The notes under the pieces are model-generated. The model was not told where the DNA came from, did no database searches, and saw nothing but the letters and a program-made list of their open reading frames with translations. A stretch of 18,652 nucleotides of DNA from CAWULT01 sp963923455 (GTDB lineage: Bacteria; Acidobacteriota; Vicinamibacteria; Vicinamibacterales; UBA2999): NCBI GenBank assembly GCA_963923455.1, contig CAWULT010000091.1, positions 1 to 18,652 on the forward strand, in the 5' to 3' direction. The first letter of the stretch is position 1, and each line of letters opens with the position of its first letter. Positions 1 to 6,771 of the stretch are shown here, in pieces. The translations under genes and the position numbers were made by a program.

Positions 1-2654
1 GCGTCGGCCGCACGCTGGCCGAGCCCCGCCACCGCCTCGCGCGCATCGGCCAGCCGCCGCTGGGCGCCCGCCAGCCGCTCCTCCGCGTCGCGCTGCTCCT
101 CGCGCAACTGCACCGTGGACGCCTCCGCCTCGGCCCGGCGCGCGTCGAGCTGCGCCCGCTCGTCCTCGGCGCGCCGCCGGTCGAGCTGCAGCACCTCCGC
201 CTTGCGGGCGTGCCGCGCGGCGGCCTCGGCCGTCTTGGCGAGCTGCGCCTCGTGGCCGACGATGGCCATCTCCTGGCGGTGCTGCTCGGCGGTGAGCGCC
301 GCGATGGCCGCCGACGCCTCGGCGATCGCCTGCGCGAGGCGGTCGGCCTCCGCCGAGGCCTCCGTGAGCGCCTCGCGATCGGCATTCACCTGATCGCGCA
401 GTTCCTTGATCTCACGACGCGTCGCCAGGATGCCGCGCGACTCGATCCGGGTGCCGCCCGACACGAGGTGCGGACCGCGGAACACGTCTCCCTCCAGCGT
501 GGCAACGGGTGCGTCCGTGCGGCGGGCGAAGGAGGCGGCCTGTTCGAAGGTCTCGGCCACGTAGCCGTCGCTCAGGACCGTGCGGATCGTGCCGGCGTAC
601 GGGCCGCCGATCCGGAGCACCTCGGTCACGGGCACGACGCCCGGTGCCCGCAACGCCTCGCGCGGGTGGTGCTCGCTCGGGCCAGGGTCGATCACGACGA
701 AGCCGCACCGGCCGGCTTCTTCCTGGCGGACGAGCGACAGCCCCGCGGCCGCCTGCTCGTGCCGCTCGACGAGGACGTGCTGCAGCAGCTCACCCAGGCA
801 CGCCTCGACCGCCCGCTCGTAGCGGCTGTCGACCTCGAGATAGTCCGCGACCGCGCCCTGCTGGCCGACGTGTCCGTTGGCCTGGACGAGGACCATTCGC
901 GCCGCATCGCCGAACTCCGCCCGGCTGGACGCCAGTTCCTGCAACGAGGCGAGCCGGGCCTCGGCAGCGGCCAGCTCCTGCTCACGGGTGCGGACGTTGC
1001 GGGTCATGCCGTCGTGCTCGCCGCGCAGCGTCACGAGCTGGGCCTCGCGCGTGGCGCGTTCGGTGCGCACCGACGCCAGCGCGTCCTCGGCCCGCTGCCG
1101 CGCCTCGCTCGCCGCGAGCCGCTCGACCTCGACCCCTTCGACCTCGCGCCGCAGGTCGTCGGACTCGACGTCGAGCCGCGACAGGGTCTCGCCAACCCGA
1201 TCGAACTGGGCCACCGCGTGCTCGATCGCGTGCCGCAGGGCCGTCGCCGCGTTCAGGCTCGCGTACACCTCGCCGCGCGCGGCCTCCACGTCCGACTCGA
1301 GCGCCTCGATCCCCGCGCGGGCCTGGCTGTAGTCGTCGGCCGCCGACGCGAGCACCGCGGCCGCCTCGTCGCGGGCCTGCTCCGCGAGTGCGCTGGCCTC
1401 GCGCCGCGACTCGAGCGCGATGCGCGCGGGCTCGCGGCGCTGCTCGAGGTCGCGGACCTCGGCCTCGATGTCGACCGCGCGGACGGCCAGCCCCTCCGCC
1501 TGCTGCCGGCTGAACTCCTGCTGCTGCTGGCGGCGGTTGATGTCGAGCTCGCGCGCGTGCGCGTCTTCCCGAATGCGGGACGCGAGCTGGTCGGCCTCCG
1601 CCTGCTCGATCCGCAGCCGCGACAGGTCCGACTCGTACCCGGCCAGGCGCGCCGCCGCGGCCGTCTCGCGCTCGCGCGCCTCGGCCAGCCGTGTGCGCGC
1701 CGACTCGATGCCCTGCGCCAGCTCCCGGTACCGCCGCGCGAACAGGACCTTCTCCCAGCGCCGCAGGTCGTCCCGGAGCCGCGCATAGCGGCGGGCCTTG
1801 GCCGCCTGCCGCTTCAGCGTCCCGCGCTGTTTCTCGACTTCGAAGACGATGTCGTCGATGCGGGTCAGGTTCTGCTGCGCGGCGTCGAGCTTTAACTCGG
1901 CGGCGCGCCGCCGCGAGCGGTACTTGGTGATCCCGGCGGCCTCCTCGATCAGCTGCCGCCGGTCCGCCGGCCGCGAGCTGAGGATCATCCCGATCTTGCC
2001 CTGCTCGATGATGGCGTACGCCTTGGCGCCGAGCCCGGTGTCCATCAGCAGTTCGTGGACGTCACGCAGGCGGCACACTTCGCCGTCGATCAGGTACTCG
2101 CTCTCCCCCGAGCGATACAGGCGGCGGGTGACCTCGACGTCCCGCGTGAACGCCTGCGCCATCTCCGAAAGGTCCGCGACGGTGGCCTCGGCCTGCGCCT
2201 CGTGGTGGCCGTTCCCGTTGGTGGCATGGCCGTTCGCACGGCCGTTCCCGTTGGCGTGGCCGTTGCCGCCGGCCTGTCCGTGCGCATGGCCGTTGGTGTC
2301 GCCCTGGGCCTCGTGTCCGATCGGCGGATGATAGGGCTGCAGCCCCTGCATGTGGGGCGCGGGCGAGTCGGGCCTGGGGGTGGGCGGCGCCGGCAGCCCG
2401 GACAGCCGCAGCCGCACTTCCGCGGCGCCGCCCGGCTTGCGGGCGTCGCTGCCGCTGAAGATGACGTCTTCCATCTTGTCGCCGCGCAGGCTCTTGGCGC
2501 TCTGCTCGCCCAGCACCCACGTGATGGCGTCGGCGACATTGCTCTTGCCGCAGCCGTTCGGACCGACGATGGCGGTCACTCCCTGGTCGAAGGCCAGTTC
2601 CGACCGGTCGGAAAACGACTTGAATCCGGATATCTCGAGGCGTTCGAGGCGCAT
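1..2654 (-). CDS. smc: Chromosome segregation ATPase SMC (N-terminal 884 residues, cut by window edge)
   Basis: SMC dimers use ATP to extrude and organise chromosomal DNA during segregation, normally with ScpA and ScpB. The start MRLERLEISGFKSF is the classic SMC N-terminus. Walker A GPNGCGKSN is at residues 31-39, and the head continues with VTRRLYRSGESEYLI (about 175-189) and ILSSRPADRRQLIEEAAG. A long Arg/Glu/Ala-rich coiled coil follows (about 245-585). The hinge (about 585-740) contains VADYLEVDSRYERAVEACLGELLQ and ends in a VSGG element. The returning coil then runs off the window, so the signature motif and Walker B are not visible. The ATG at 2654 has AGGGGA five bases upstream. The oddity is a stretch of roughly 85 residues (about 87-172), part of it Gly/Asn/His-rich, where Bacillus SMC has only a short loop. 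Confidence 0.96.
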   Translation of the reverse strand, partial: MRLERLEISGFKSFSDRSELAFDQGVTAIVGPNGCGKSNVADAITWVLGEQSAKSLRGDKMEDVIFSGSDARKPGGAAEVRLRLSGLPAPPTPRPDSPAPHMQGLQPYHPPIGHEAQGDTNGHAHGQAGGNGHANGNGRANGHATNGNGHHEAQAEATVADLSEMAQAFTRDVEVTRRLYRSGESEYLIDGEVCRLRDVHELLMDTGLGAKAYAIIEQGKIGMILSSRPADRRQLIEEAAGITKYRSRRRAAELKLDAAQQNLTRIDDIVFEVEKQRGTLKRQAAKARRYARLRDDLRRWEKVLFARRYRELAQGIESARTRLAEARERETAAAARLAGYESDLSRLRIEQAEADQLASRIREDAHARELDINRRQQQQEFSRQQAEGLAVRAVDIEAEVRDLEQRREPARIALESRREASALAEQARDEAAAVLASAADDYSQARAGIEALESDVEAARGEVYASLNAATALRHAIEHAVAQFDRVGETLSRLDVESDDLRREVEGVEVERLAASEARQRAEDALASVRTERATREAQLVTLRGEHDGMTRNVRTREQELAAAEARLASLQELASSRAEFGDAARMVLVQANGHVGQQGAVADYLEVDSRYERAVEACLGELLQHVLVERHEQAAAGLSLVRQEEAGRCGFVVIDPGPSEHHPREALRAPGVVPVTEVLRIGGPYAGTIRTVLSDGYVAETFEQAASFARRTDAPVATLEGDVFRGPHLVSGGTRIESRGILATRREIKELRDQVNADREALTEASAEADRLAQAIAEASAAIAALTAEQHRQEMAIVGHEAQLAKTAEAAARHARKAEVLQLDRRRAEDERAQLDARRAEAEASTVQLREEQRDAEERLAGAQRRLADAREAVAGLGQRAAD
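2202..2303 (-). repeat. Gly/Asn/His/Ala low-complexity repeat inside smc
   Basis: Residues about 118-151 of SMC consist almost only of Gly, Asn, His and Ala, built from NGH, NGN and ANG units. At DNA level a 15-bp direct repeat (GGCCGTTCCCGTTGG on the plus strand) occurs at 2207-2221 and again at 2240-2254. The 33-base offset keeps the reading frame. This looks like expansion of a short in-frame repeat. It is preceded by a Pro-rich linker at residues about 88-112. Confidence 0.85.
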
Positions 2655-2817
2655 GTCGGTCCCCTGGTTCACTCACGTACGGACCAACGCACGCCTGGGC
2701 CGGATGCTGGGGAACCCGGCCGCTTCACGACGGCGATGGCGTCGGTGGCAGCCCGAAACCGGCTTGACCTCGACCCGCTGGGAGGGAGAACCGGCCTTCG
2801 GACTGGAAAGCCTGGCC

Positions 2818-2846
2818 AGTCTAGCAACGCCTAGCCATTGTGGCAA
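2818..2846 (-). promoter_or_regulatory. Candidate sigma-70-type promoter for smc
   Basis: Read on the minus strand, TTGCCA (2846-2841) and TAGACT (2823-2818) are separated by 17 bases, matching the -35 and -10 consensus at 5 of 6 and 4 of 6 positions. It lies between the ctpA terminator-like hairpin and smc and would leave a leader of about 150 bases. The -35 overlaps one arm of an inverted repeat. This is inferred from sequence only. Confidence 0.4.
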
Positions 2847-2866
2847 GGCCTAACCGACACCACAAT
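2837..2866. repeat. Inverted repeat ATTGTGG / CCACAAT between ctpA and smc
   Basis: A perfect 7-bp inverted repeat has arms at 2837-2843 and 2860-2866 and a 16-base spacer. One arm overlaps the candidate -35 of smc, so it could be an operator. It could equally be part of the terminator region, because it lies directly next to the hairpin at 2868-2887. A third short inverted repeat, GACTGG/CCAGTC, lies at 2801-2821 beside the candidate -10. Confidence 0.5.
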
Positions 2867-2867
2867 C

Positions 2868-2887
2868 CTTTGGGCCGCAGCCCAAAG
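2868..2887 (-). terminator. Hairpin after the S41 protease gene
   Basis: A perfect 8-bp inverted repeat, CTTTGGGC (2868-2875) and GCCCAAAG (2880-2887), has a four-base loop and lies 12 bases beyond the stop codon of the protease gene. No strong T-run follows on the minus strand, so termination may be incomplete or Rho-assisted. Its place right after a stop codon in an otherwise gene-free gap supports a terminator role. Confidence 0.6.
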
Positions 2888-2899
2888 TCAAGACGGGTG

Positions 2900-4528
2900 T
2901 CAGCGCTGGGCGCGCGTGCTCGCCGGACGCTGCCCCTGCTCGAGCAGCCGCTGCGCTTCTGGGAAAAGCCCCAATGCATACTGGAGCTGGGGATCCCGCT
3001 TGGCGAGCTGCTCCGAGGCCTCGGCGACGCCGAACAGGTCCACGTCGATTTCGTAGCGGACCATGGCCTTGATGAACTCGAGATCCTTCTGCCAGGCGGC
3101 CTCGTCGATCGCGACGCCCGACTTCTGCACGTACTCCTTGAACTCGGCCATCATCGCGTCGGTCAGCTCGAAGCCCGGCGCCAGCTCCCGGACCTGGCCC
3201 GTCGCCGCCACGCCGATGCGCGTGTCGCCCCTGCGGGAGAAGCGCTGGGAAAACGCGTCGAAGGCGTTCCGCGCGTAGAGCGACCGGCTGAAGCGAGTCG
3301 GACTGAAGCCCTGGAGCGGGCCGTCGAAGCGCCGGTCCGGCTCCACACCGCCGCCGCTATAGACGGGCCGTCCGCTGTCCGTGTACTTCAGGTCCTCGGT
3401 CTTGTGCGCGCGATTCGGGTCCTGCTCCCGGAAGGTATAGGTCAGGTACTCGTCGAACGTGCCATCCCACGGACGCTGGATCAGGCGACCGCTCGGGGTG
3501 TAATAGCGCGCCGTCGTGATGGCGGCGCCGGCGCCCTGGCTGACCCGGTACACCGACTGCACGAGCGCCTTCCCGAACGTCGTCTCTCCGACGATGAGCG
3601 ACCGGTCGTGGTCCTGCAGCGCGCCCGACACGATCTCCGACGCGCTGGCGCTGCTGCGGTTGACCAGCGTGACCATCGGGATGTTCAGGTAGGCGCTCTG
3701 TTCGGTCGCGCGGTAATCCTGGTCGGAGTTCTCGACGCGCCCGCGCGTGTAGACGATCAGGTCTCCGCGGGGCAGGAAGCGATTGGCCACCCGAATCGCC
3801 TGATCCAGCGCGCCGCCGGGGTTGCCGCGCAGGTCGAAGACCAGCTTCTGCATCCCCTTGTCGGTCAGCGTGCGCAACGCGCGCCCGAGTTCCTCGTCGG
3901 TGTGCTCGCCGAAGTCCGACACGCGGATGTACCCGGTCGTCGCGTCGATCATGAACACGGCCGGGACCGTGGGAAGCGAGATCTCGTCGCGGTTCACCTG
4001 CAGTTCGATCAGCCCGTCGTAGCCGGGGCGCCGCACCGAGACGCCGATGGGGGTCCCCTTCGGGCCGCGCAGCTTGCCGACGGCCTGGTCGCTCGTCCAG
4101 CCCTTGGTGGCCGCCCCCTCGATACGGGCGATCACGTCGCCCCGCCGGATGCCCTTCTGATAGGCGGGCGACCCTTCGAAGACGTTGAAGACCGTGATGT
4201 CCCCCTCGACGACCTGGATGGAGATCCCGAGGCCGTAGTAGCGGCCTTCCTGGCGCTCCCGCATCTGGGCGTAGCTCTTGGGGTCCATGAAGCTCGAATG
4301 GGGATCGAGGGTCTGGAGCATCCCGGTGATGGCGCTGTAGACCAGGCGGTCGGACTGCACGTCGCCCACGTAGCTGCTCTCGATGGCGTCGAGCGCAGCC
4401 GTGAAGACCTTGTACTGCTCGGGGACGCGATCCTGGGCAACCAGGGCCGACCGCCCGAACAGGCCGCCAACGATGGAGCACACCACGACCACGAATGCCA
4501 GGGGGGCCAGGGAGCGGTAGCCGCGCAT
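2900..4528 (-). CDS. C-terminal processing peptidase, S41 family (CtpA/Prc type), PDZ domain
   Basis: A 542-residue exported serine protease that would degrade or trim cell-envelope proteins from their C-termini. The N-terminus has a hydrophobic segment (about 7-31, signal peptide or membrane anchor). A PDZ domain covers about 97-180 (YYGLGISIQV, GSPAYQKGIRRGDVI). The S41 core holds FDLRGNPGG (231-239), the nucleophile Ser295 in NRSSASASEI and the general base Lys320 in ETTFGK. The 25-residue Ser-to-Lys spacing equals that of E. coli Prc (S430/K455). A tail of about 150 residues beyond the protease core contains FELTDAMMAEFKEYVQKSG. I chose the ATG at 4528 because the signal segment begins there. 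An AGG lies just upstream, and the in-frame ATG at 4645 would overlap the start of tatA. The gene is divergent from tatA. Confidence 0.93.
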   Translation of the reverse strand: MRGYRSLAPLAFVVVVCSIVGGLFGRSALVAQDRVPEQYKVFTAALDAIESSYVGDVQSDRLVYSAITGMLQTLDPHSSFMDPKSYAQMRERQEGRYYGLGISIQVVEGDITVFNVFEGSPAYQKGIRRGDVIARIEGAATKGWTSDQAVGKLRGPKGTPIGVSVRRPGYDGLIELQVNRDEISLPTVPAVFMIDATTGYIRVSDFGEHTDEELGRALRTLTDKGMQKLVFDLRGNPGGALDQAIRVANRFLPRGDLIVYTRGRVENSDQDYRATEQSAYLNIPMVTLVNRSSASASEIVSGALQDHDRSLIVGETTFGKALVQSVYRVSQGAGAAITTARYYTPSGRLIQRPWDGTFDEYLTYTFREQDPNRAHKTEDLKYTDSGRPVYSGGGVEPDRRFDGPLQGFSPTRFSRSLYARNAFDAFSQRFSRRGDTRIGVAATGQVRELAPGFELTDAMMAEFKEYVQKSGVAIDEAAWQKDLEFIKAMVRYEIDVDLFGVAEASEQLAKRDPQLQYALGLFPEAQRLLEQGQRPASTRAQR

Positions 4529-4551
4529 ACCTGAGACTCTACACCCTTGCC

Positions 4552-4580
4552 TTGACCCCGTCCAGACTGGATTCCATAAT
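4552..4580 (+). promoter_or_regulatory. Sigma-70-type promoter for the tat operon
   Basis: TTGACC (4552-4557) and CATAAT (4575-4580) are separated by exactly 17 bases, each matching the vegetative consensus at 5 of 6 positions. Transcription would start near 4587, leaving a leader of about 64 bases before tatA. It is the best-looking promoter in this GC-rich window and lies in the gap between the divergent protease gene and tatA. Confidence 0.65.
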
Positions 4581-4620
4581 GGTATGAAGCACTTGCGGGG
4601 ATCGTCCCGTAAGGGCCGAT

Positions 4621-4636
4621 GCCGGACCCCTCCGGC
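4621..4636 (+). promoter_or_regulatory. Leader hairpin directly upstream of the tatA ribosome binding site
   Basis: GCCGGA (4621-4626) and TCCGGC (4631-4636) form a perfect 6-bp stem with a CCCC loop. It ends one base before the Shine-Dalgarno GGGAG (4638-4642), which lies 8 bases from the ATG. A weaker stem, CGGGG/TCCCG, lies about 15 bases earlier. These could adjust tatA translation. I do not recognise a known riboswitch. Confidence 0.4.
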
Positions 4637-4650
4637 TGGGAGCAACGACT

Positions 4651-4971
4651 ATGTTTGGTTCCATTGGCATGCCCGAGCTGGTCATCATCCTGGTGATCGC
4701 GCTGATCATCTTCGGGCCGCGGAAGCTCCCCGAGCTCGGCCGCTCGCTGGGCAAGAGCATCGGCGAGTTCAAGAAGGCCTCCAACGAACTGCGCAGCACG
4801 CTCGAGGACGAAATTCGGGTCGAGGAACAGAAGGAGCAGCGCGCGAAGGTGCAGGCCGAACAGCAGTCGGCCATCGACGCCGCGACCGTGATGACCCCGG
4901 CACCCGCCCCGACGCCGAACCCGCCCGAGAGCGAGACCGTGAGCCGGACGTCCGCGGGCACCACTGCGTGA
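4651..4971 (+). CDS. tatA: Sec-independent protein translocase subunit TatA/TatB
   Basis: A 106-residue membrane protein that assembles the twin-arginine translocation pore for folded proteins. It shows the family layout: a short N-terminus, one membrane helix (about 8-22, ELVIILVIALIIFG), the hinge FGPRKLPELGRSLG, an amphipathic helix, then a charged Glu/Gln/Lys-rich coil and a Pro-rich flexible tail. There is one tatA-like gene, with tatC 19 bases downstream and no separate tatB here, which suggests a minimal TatAC system unless tatB lies elsewhere. TatA and TatB are hard to tell apart by sequence alone; the FGPRKLPE hinge favours TatA. The RBS GGGAG has good spacing. Confidence 0.95.
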   Translation: MFGSIGMPELVIILVIALIIFGPRKLPELGRSLGKSIGEFKKASNELRSTLEDEIRVEEQKEQRAKVQAEQQSAIDAATVMTPAPAPTPNPPESETVSRTSAGTTA

Positions 4972-4990
4972 GCTGAGCGAACCCCGCCCC

Positions 4991-5824
4991 ATGGCGCTCG
5001 TACCGTTCCCCAGCAAGGGGGCCAAGCCCGCCTCGCCCGGCGATCAGGAGGACGAGTGGGACGACGACCCGGAGTCCGATGACTCCGGCAAGATGTCCTT
5101 TCTCGACCACCTGGACGAGCTGCGCCGCCGGATCATCTACTCGCTGATCTCGGTCGTCGTCGGCTTCGGGCTGGCGTGCGTCTTCCTGCAGCGCTTGTTC
5201 AACTTCGTGGTGGACCCGATGCAGGCGCTCGTCGCACCGCAGAAGCTGATCTTCACGGAGCCCACCGAGGCCCTGATGATCTACGTGAAGATCGCCGTGA
5301 TCGCCGGCATCCTGATCTCCTCGCCGGCGGTGATGGCCCAGGTGTGGCTCTTCATCTCCCCGGGGCTCTACACGAACGAGAAGAAGCTGGCGATCCCGTT
5401 CATCCTGCTCTCCTCGTTCTTCTTCGTGGCCGGGGCCGCCTTCGCGCACTTCCTGGTGTTTCCGCTGACGATGCGCTTCATGGCGAGCTTCGCGTCCGAC
5501 GCGCTCACCTACATGCCCCGCGTCGAGCCGACCTTCTCGCTCTACATGAAGCTCATTCTGACGTTCGGCCTCATCTTCCAGATGCCGACGATCGTGCTGT
5601 TCCTCGCACGAATGGGCCTCGTGACGGCGAGGTTCCTGCTCCGCCACACCAAGTACGCGGTGCTCATCGCCTTCATCGTCGGCGCCGTGCTCTCACCCGG
5701 CACCGACCCCGTCGGGCAGATCGCAATGGCCGGCCCGATGGTGCTGCTCTACTTCATCGGGATCCTGCTGGCCTGGATCTTCGGGAAGAAGCGCACGCCC
5801 GAGCCCGTCGACACCGACGCCTGA
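4991..5824 (+). CDS. tatC: Sec-independent protein translocase TatC
   Basis: A 277-residue polytopic membrane protein, the twin-arginine signal receptor that recruits TatA. Diagnostic motifs are FLDHLDELRRRI (about 37-48), EPTEALMIYVKI (about 90-101), the cytoplasmic loop WLFISPGLYTNEKK (about 119-132) and LSPGTDPVGQ before the last helix. Six membrane helices can be traced. The N-terminus is unusual: about 34 residues, acidic (DQEDEWDDDPESDD), before the conserved FLDHL box. An internal Met at residue 35 would give the usual short N-terminus, and neither start has a strong RBS, so the start is uncertain. It follows tatA by 19 bases and is probably co-transcribed. Confidence 0.96.
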   Translation: MALVPFPSKGAKPASPGDQEDEWDDDPESDDSGKMSFLDHLDELRRRIIYSLISVVVGFGLACVFLQRLFNFVVDPMQALVAPQKLIFTEPTEALMIYVKIAVIAGILISSPAVMAQVWLFISPGLYTNEKKLAIPFILLSSFFFVAGAAFAHFLVFPLTMRFMASFASDALTYMPRVEPTFSLYMKLILTFGLIFQMPTIVLFLARMGLVTARFLLRHTKYAVLIAFIVGAVLSPGTDPVGQIAMAGPMVLLYFIGILLAWIFGKKRTPEPVDTDA

Positions 5825-5856
5825 CGCGCTCCGGCGCGCTCCAGCCGGCTCTTCCC

Positions 5857-6771
5857 ATGGCACACCGACCGTCGCCCGGAACCGAAGTGGAACGCCTGGC
5901 GACGGATCTGCTGTCCGACCAGGCCAGCCGCCGCGATGCGGCGGTGGCGCGCCTGCGCGTCATCGGCGCGCGGGCGCTGTCGCGGCTGGCCGCGCTGATT
6001 GGATCCGACGCACCTCCGGCCGCCCGCGCCGCCGCCCTGTCGGTGCTCGAGGGGCTCGACGAGCCCCGCGCGATCGACCTCGCGCTCGCCGCGGTCGCGG
6101 CCCCCGAGAACGAGGTGGCGACCGCCGCGCTCTCGGTGCTCGCGGGCTGGGTCACGCGCGAGCCGGGCACCCGCATCCTCGAGGCAGTCACCGTGGTCGC
6201 GCTCGACAGAACCCGCGACGCGGAGGTGCGGCTCGCCGCCCTCGACGCGCTGTCGGAGCTGCCGCGCCCGCTCGTCGAGCCGATCCGGGCGCAGGCCACG
6301 ACGGGGCCGACCGACCCGTCGCGCTTCGACGACCCGTCCGAGGCGCGCGCGTGGCTGTCGGCGCGGGGGACCGCCGCCCCCCTCTCGGCACTGCACGACA
6401 TCCTGACGAGCCTGCGCGAGCGGGAGCGCGTCGACGAGGCCGCGGGGCGCCGCGACGACTGGCGGAGCGTCCGCGGCGCGGTGCACGCAGCGCTCGCGCG
6501 CCGCGGCAGTTCGATCGCGCTCTACGACCTCCGGGAGACGTTCGACGAGGCCACGGCCCCCCTGCCCCTCGACTTCCTCAGCGCGATGACCACCATCGGC
6601 GACGCCACCTGCCTCGAGCCGCTCGCCCGAGCCTGGGTGGCCGCCGCGGCCCACCCGCAGTGGCGGACCCGACTGGTCGAGGCCGCATCCGACATCGTCC
6701 GGCGGCAGAGGCTCACGGGGCGCCACGCGGCGCTCAAGCGCGTCCGCACGAGGTGGAGCGGCTTCCTGTGA
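5857..6771 (+). CDS. HEAT-repeat-like helical protein of unknown function
   Basis: A 304-residue Ala/Arg/Leu-rich protein with no signal peptide and no membrane segment. The first half consists of helical pairs of HEAT/PBS-lyase-repeat style: RDAAVARLRVIGARALSRLAALI, AARAAALSVLEGLDEPRAIDLAL, EVATAALSVLAGW and AEVRLAALDALSEL. The second half resumes a similar pattern around SVRGAVHAALARRGS and DATCLEPLARAW. Such repeats form a curved scaffold that binds other proteins, so a binding or adaptor role in the cytoplasm is inferred. It begins 32 bases after tatC. No Shine-Dalgarno is visible before the ATG. Its stop overlaps the GTG of the next gene, so the two are probably translated together. Confidence 0.75.
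   Translation: MAHRPSPGTEVERLATDLLSDQASRRDAAVARLRVIGARALSRLAALIGSDAPPAARAAALSVLEGLDEPRAIDLALAAVAAPENEVATAALSVLAGWVTREPGTRILEAVTVVALDRTRDAEVRLAALDALSELPRPLVEPIRAQATTGPTDPSRFDDPSEARAWLSARGTAAPLSALHDILTSLRERERVDEAAGRRDDWRSVRGAVHAALARRGSSIALYDLRETFDEATAPLPLDFLSAMTTIGDATCLEPLARAWVAAAAHPQWRTRLVEAASDIVRRQRLTGRHAALKRVRTRWSGFL

Noticed and set aside
210..1895. Long plus-strand open frame of 561 codons opposite smc
   Set aside because: It is antisense to an unmistakable SMC frame, Arg/Leu/Asp-rich without motifs, and typical of the stop-poor antisense frames of very GC-rich genes.
2840..4534. Long plus-strand open frame opposite the S41 protease
   Set aside because: The minus strand has full catalytic motifs. 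The antisense translation shows no recognisable domain and is explained by GC-driven absence of stop codons.
4583..4650. Short open frame starting at 4584, ahead of tatA
   Set aside because: It overlaps tatA in another frame, has no RBS or recognisable protein features, and runs through the tatA coding region.
5825..5850. Short tandem repeat CGCGCTCCG/GCGCGCTCC after tatC
   Set aside because: Two copies of a nine-base GC-rich unit are expected by chance in this composition, and it makes no convincing structure.
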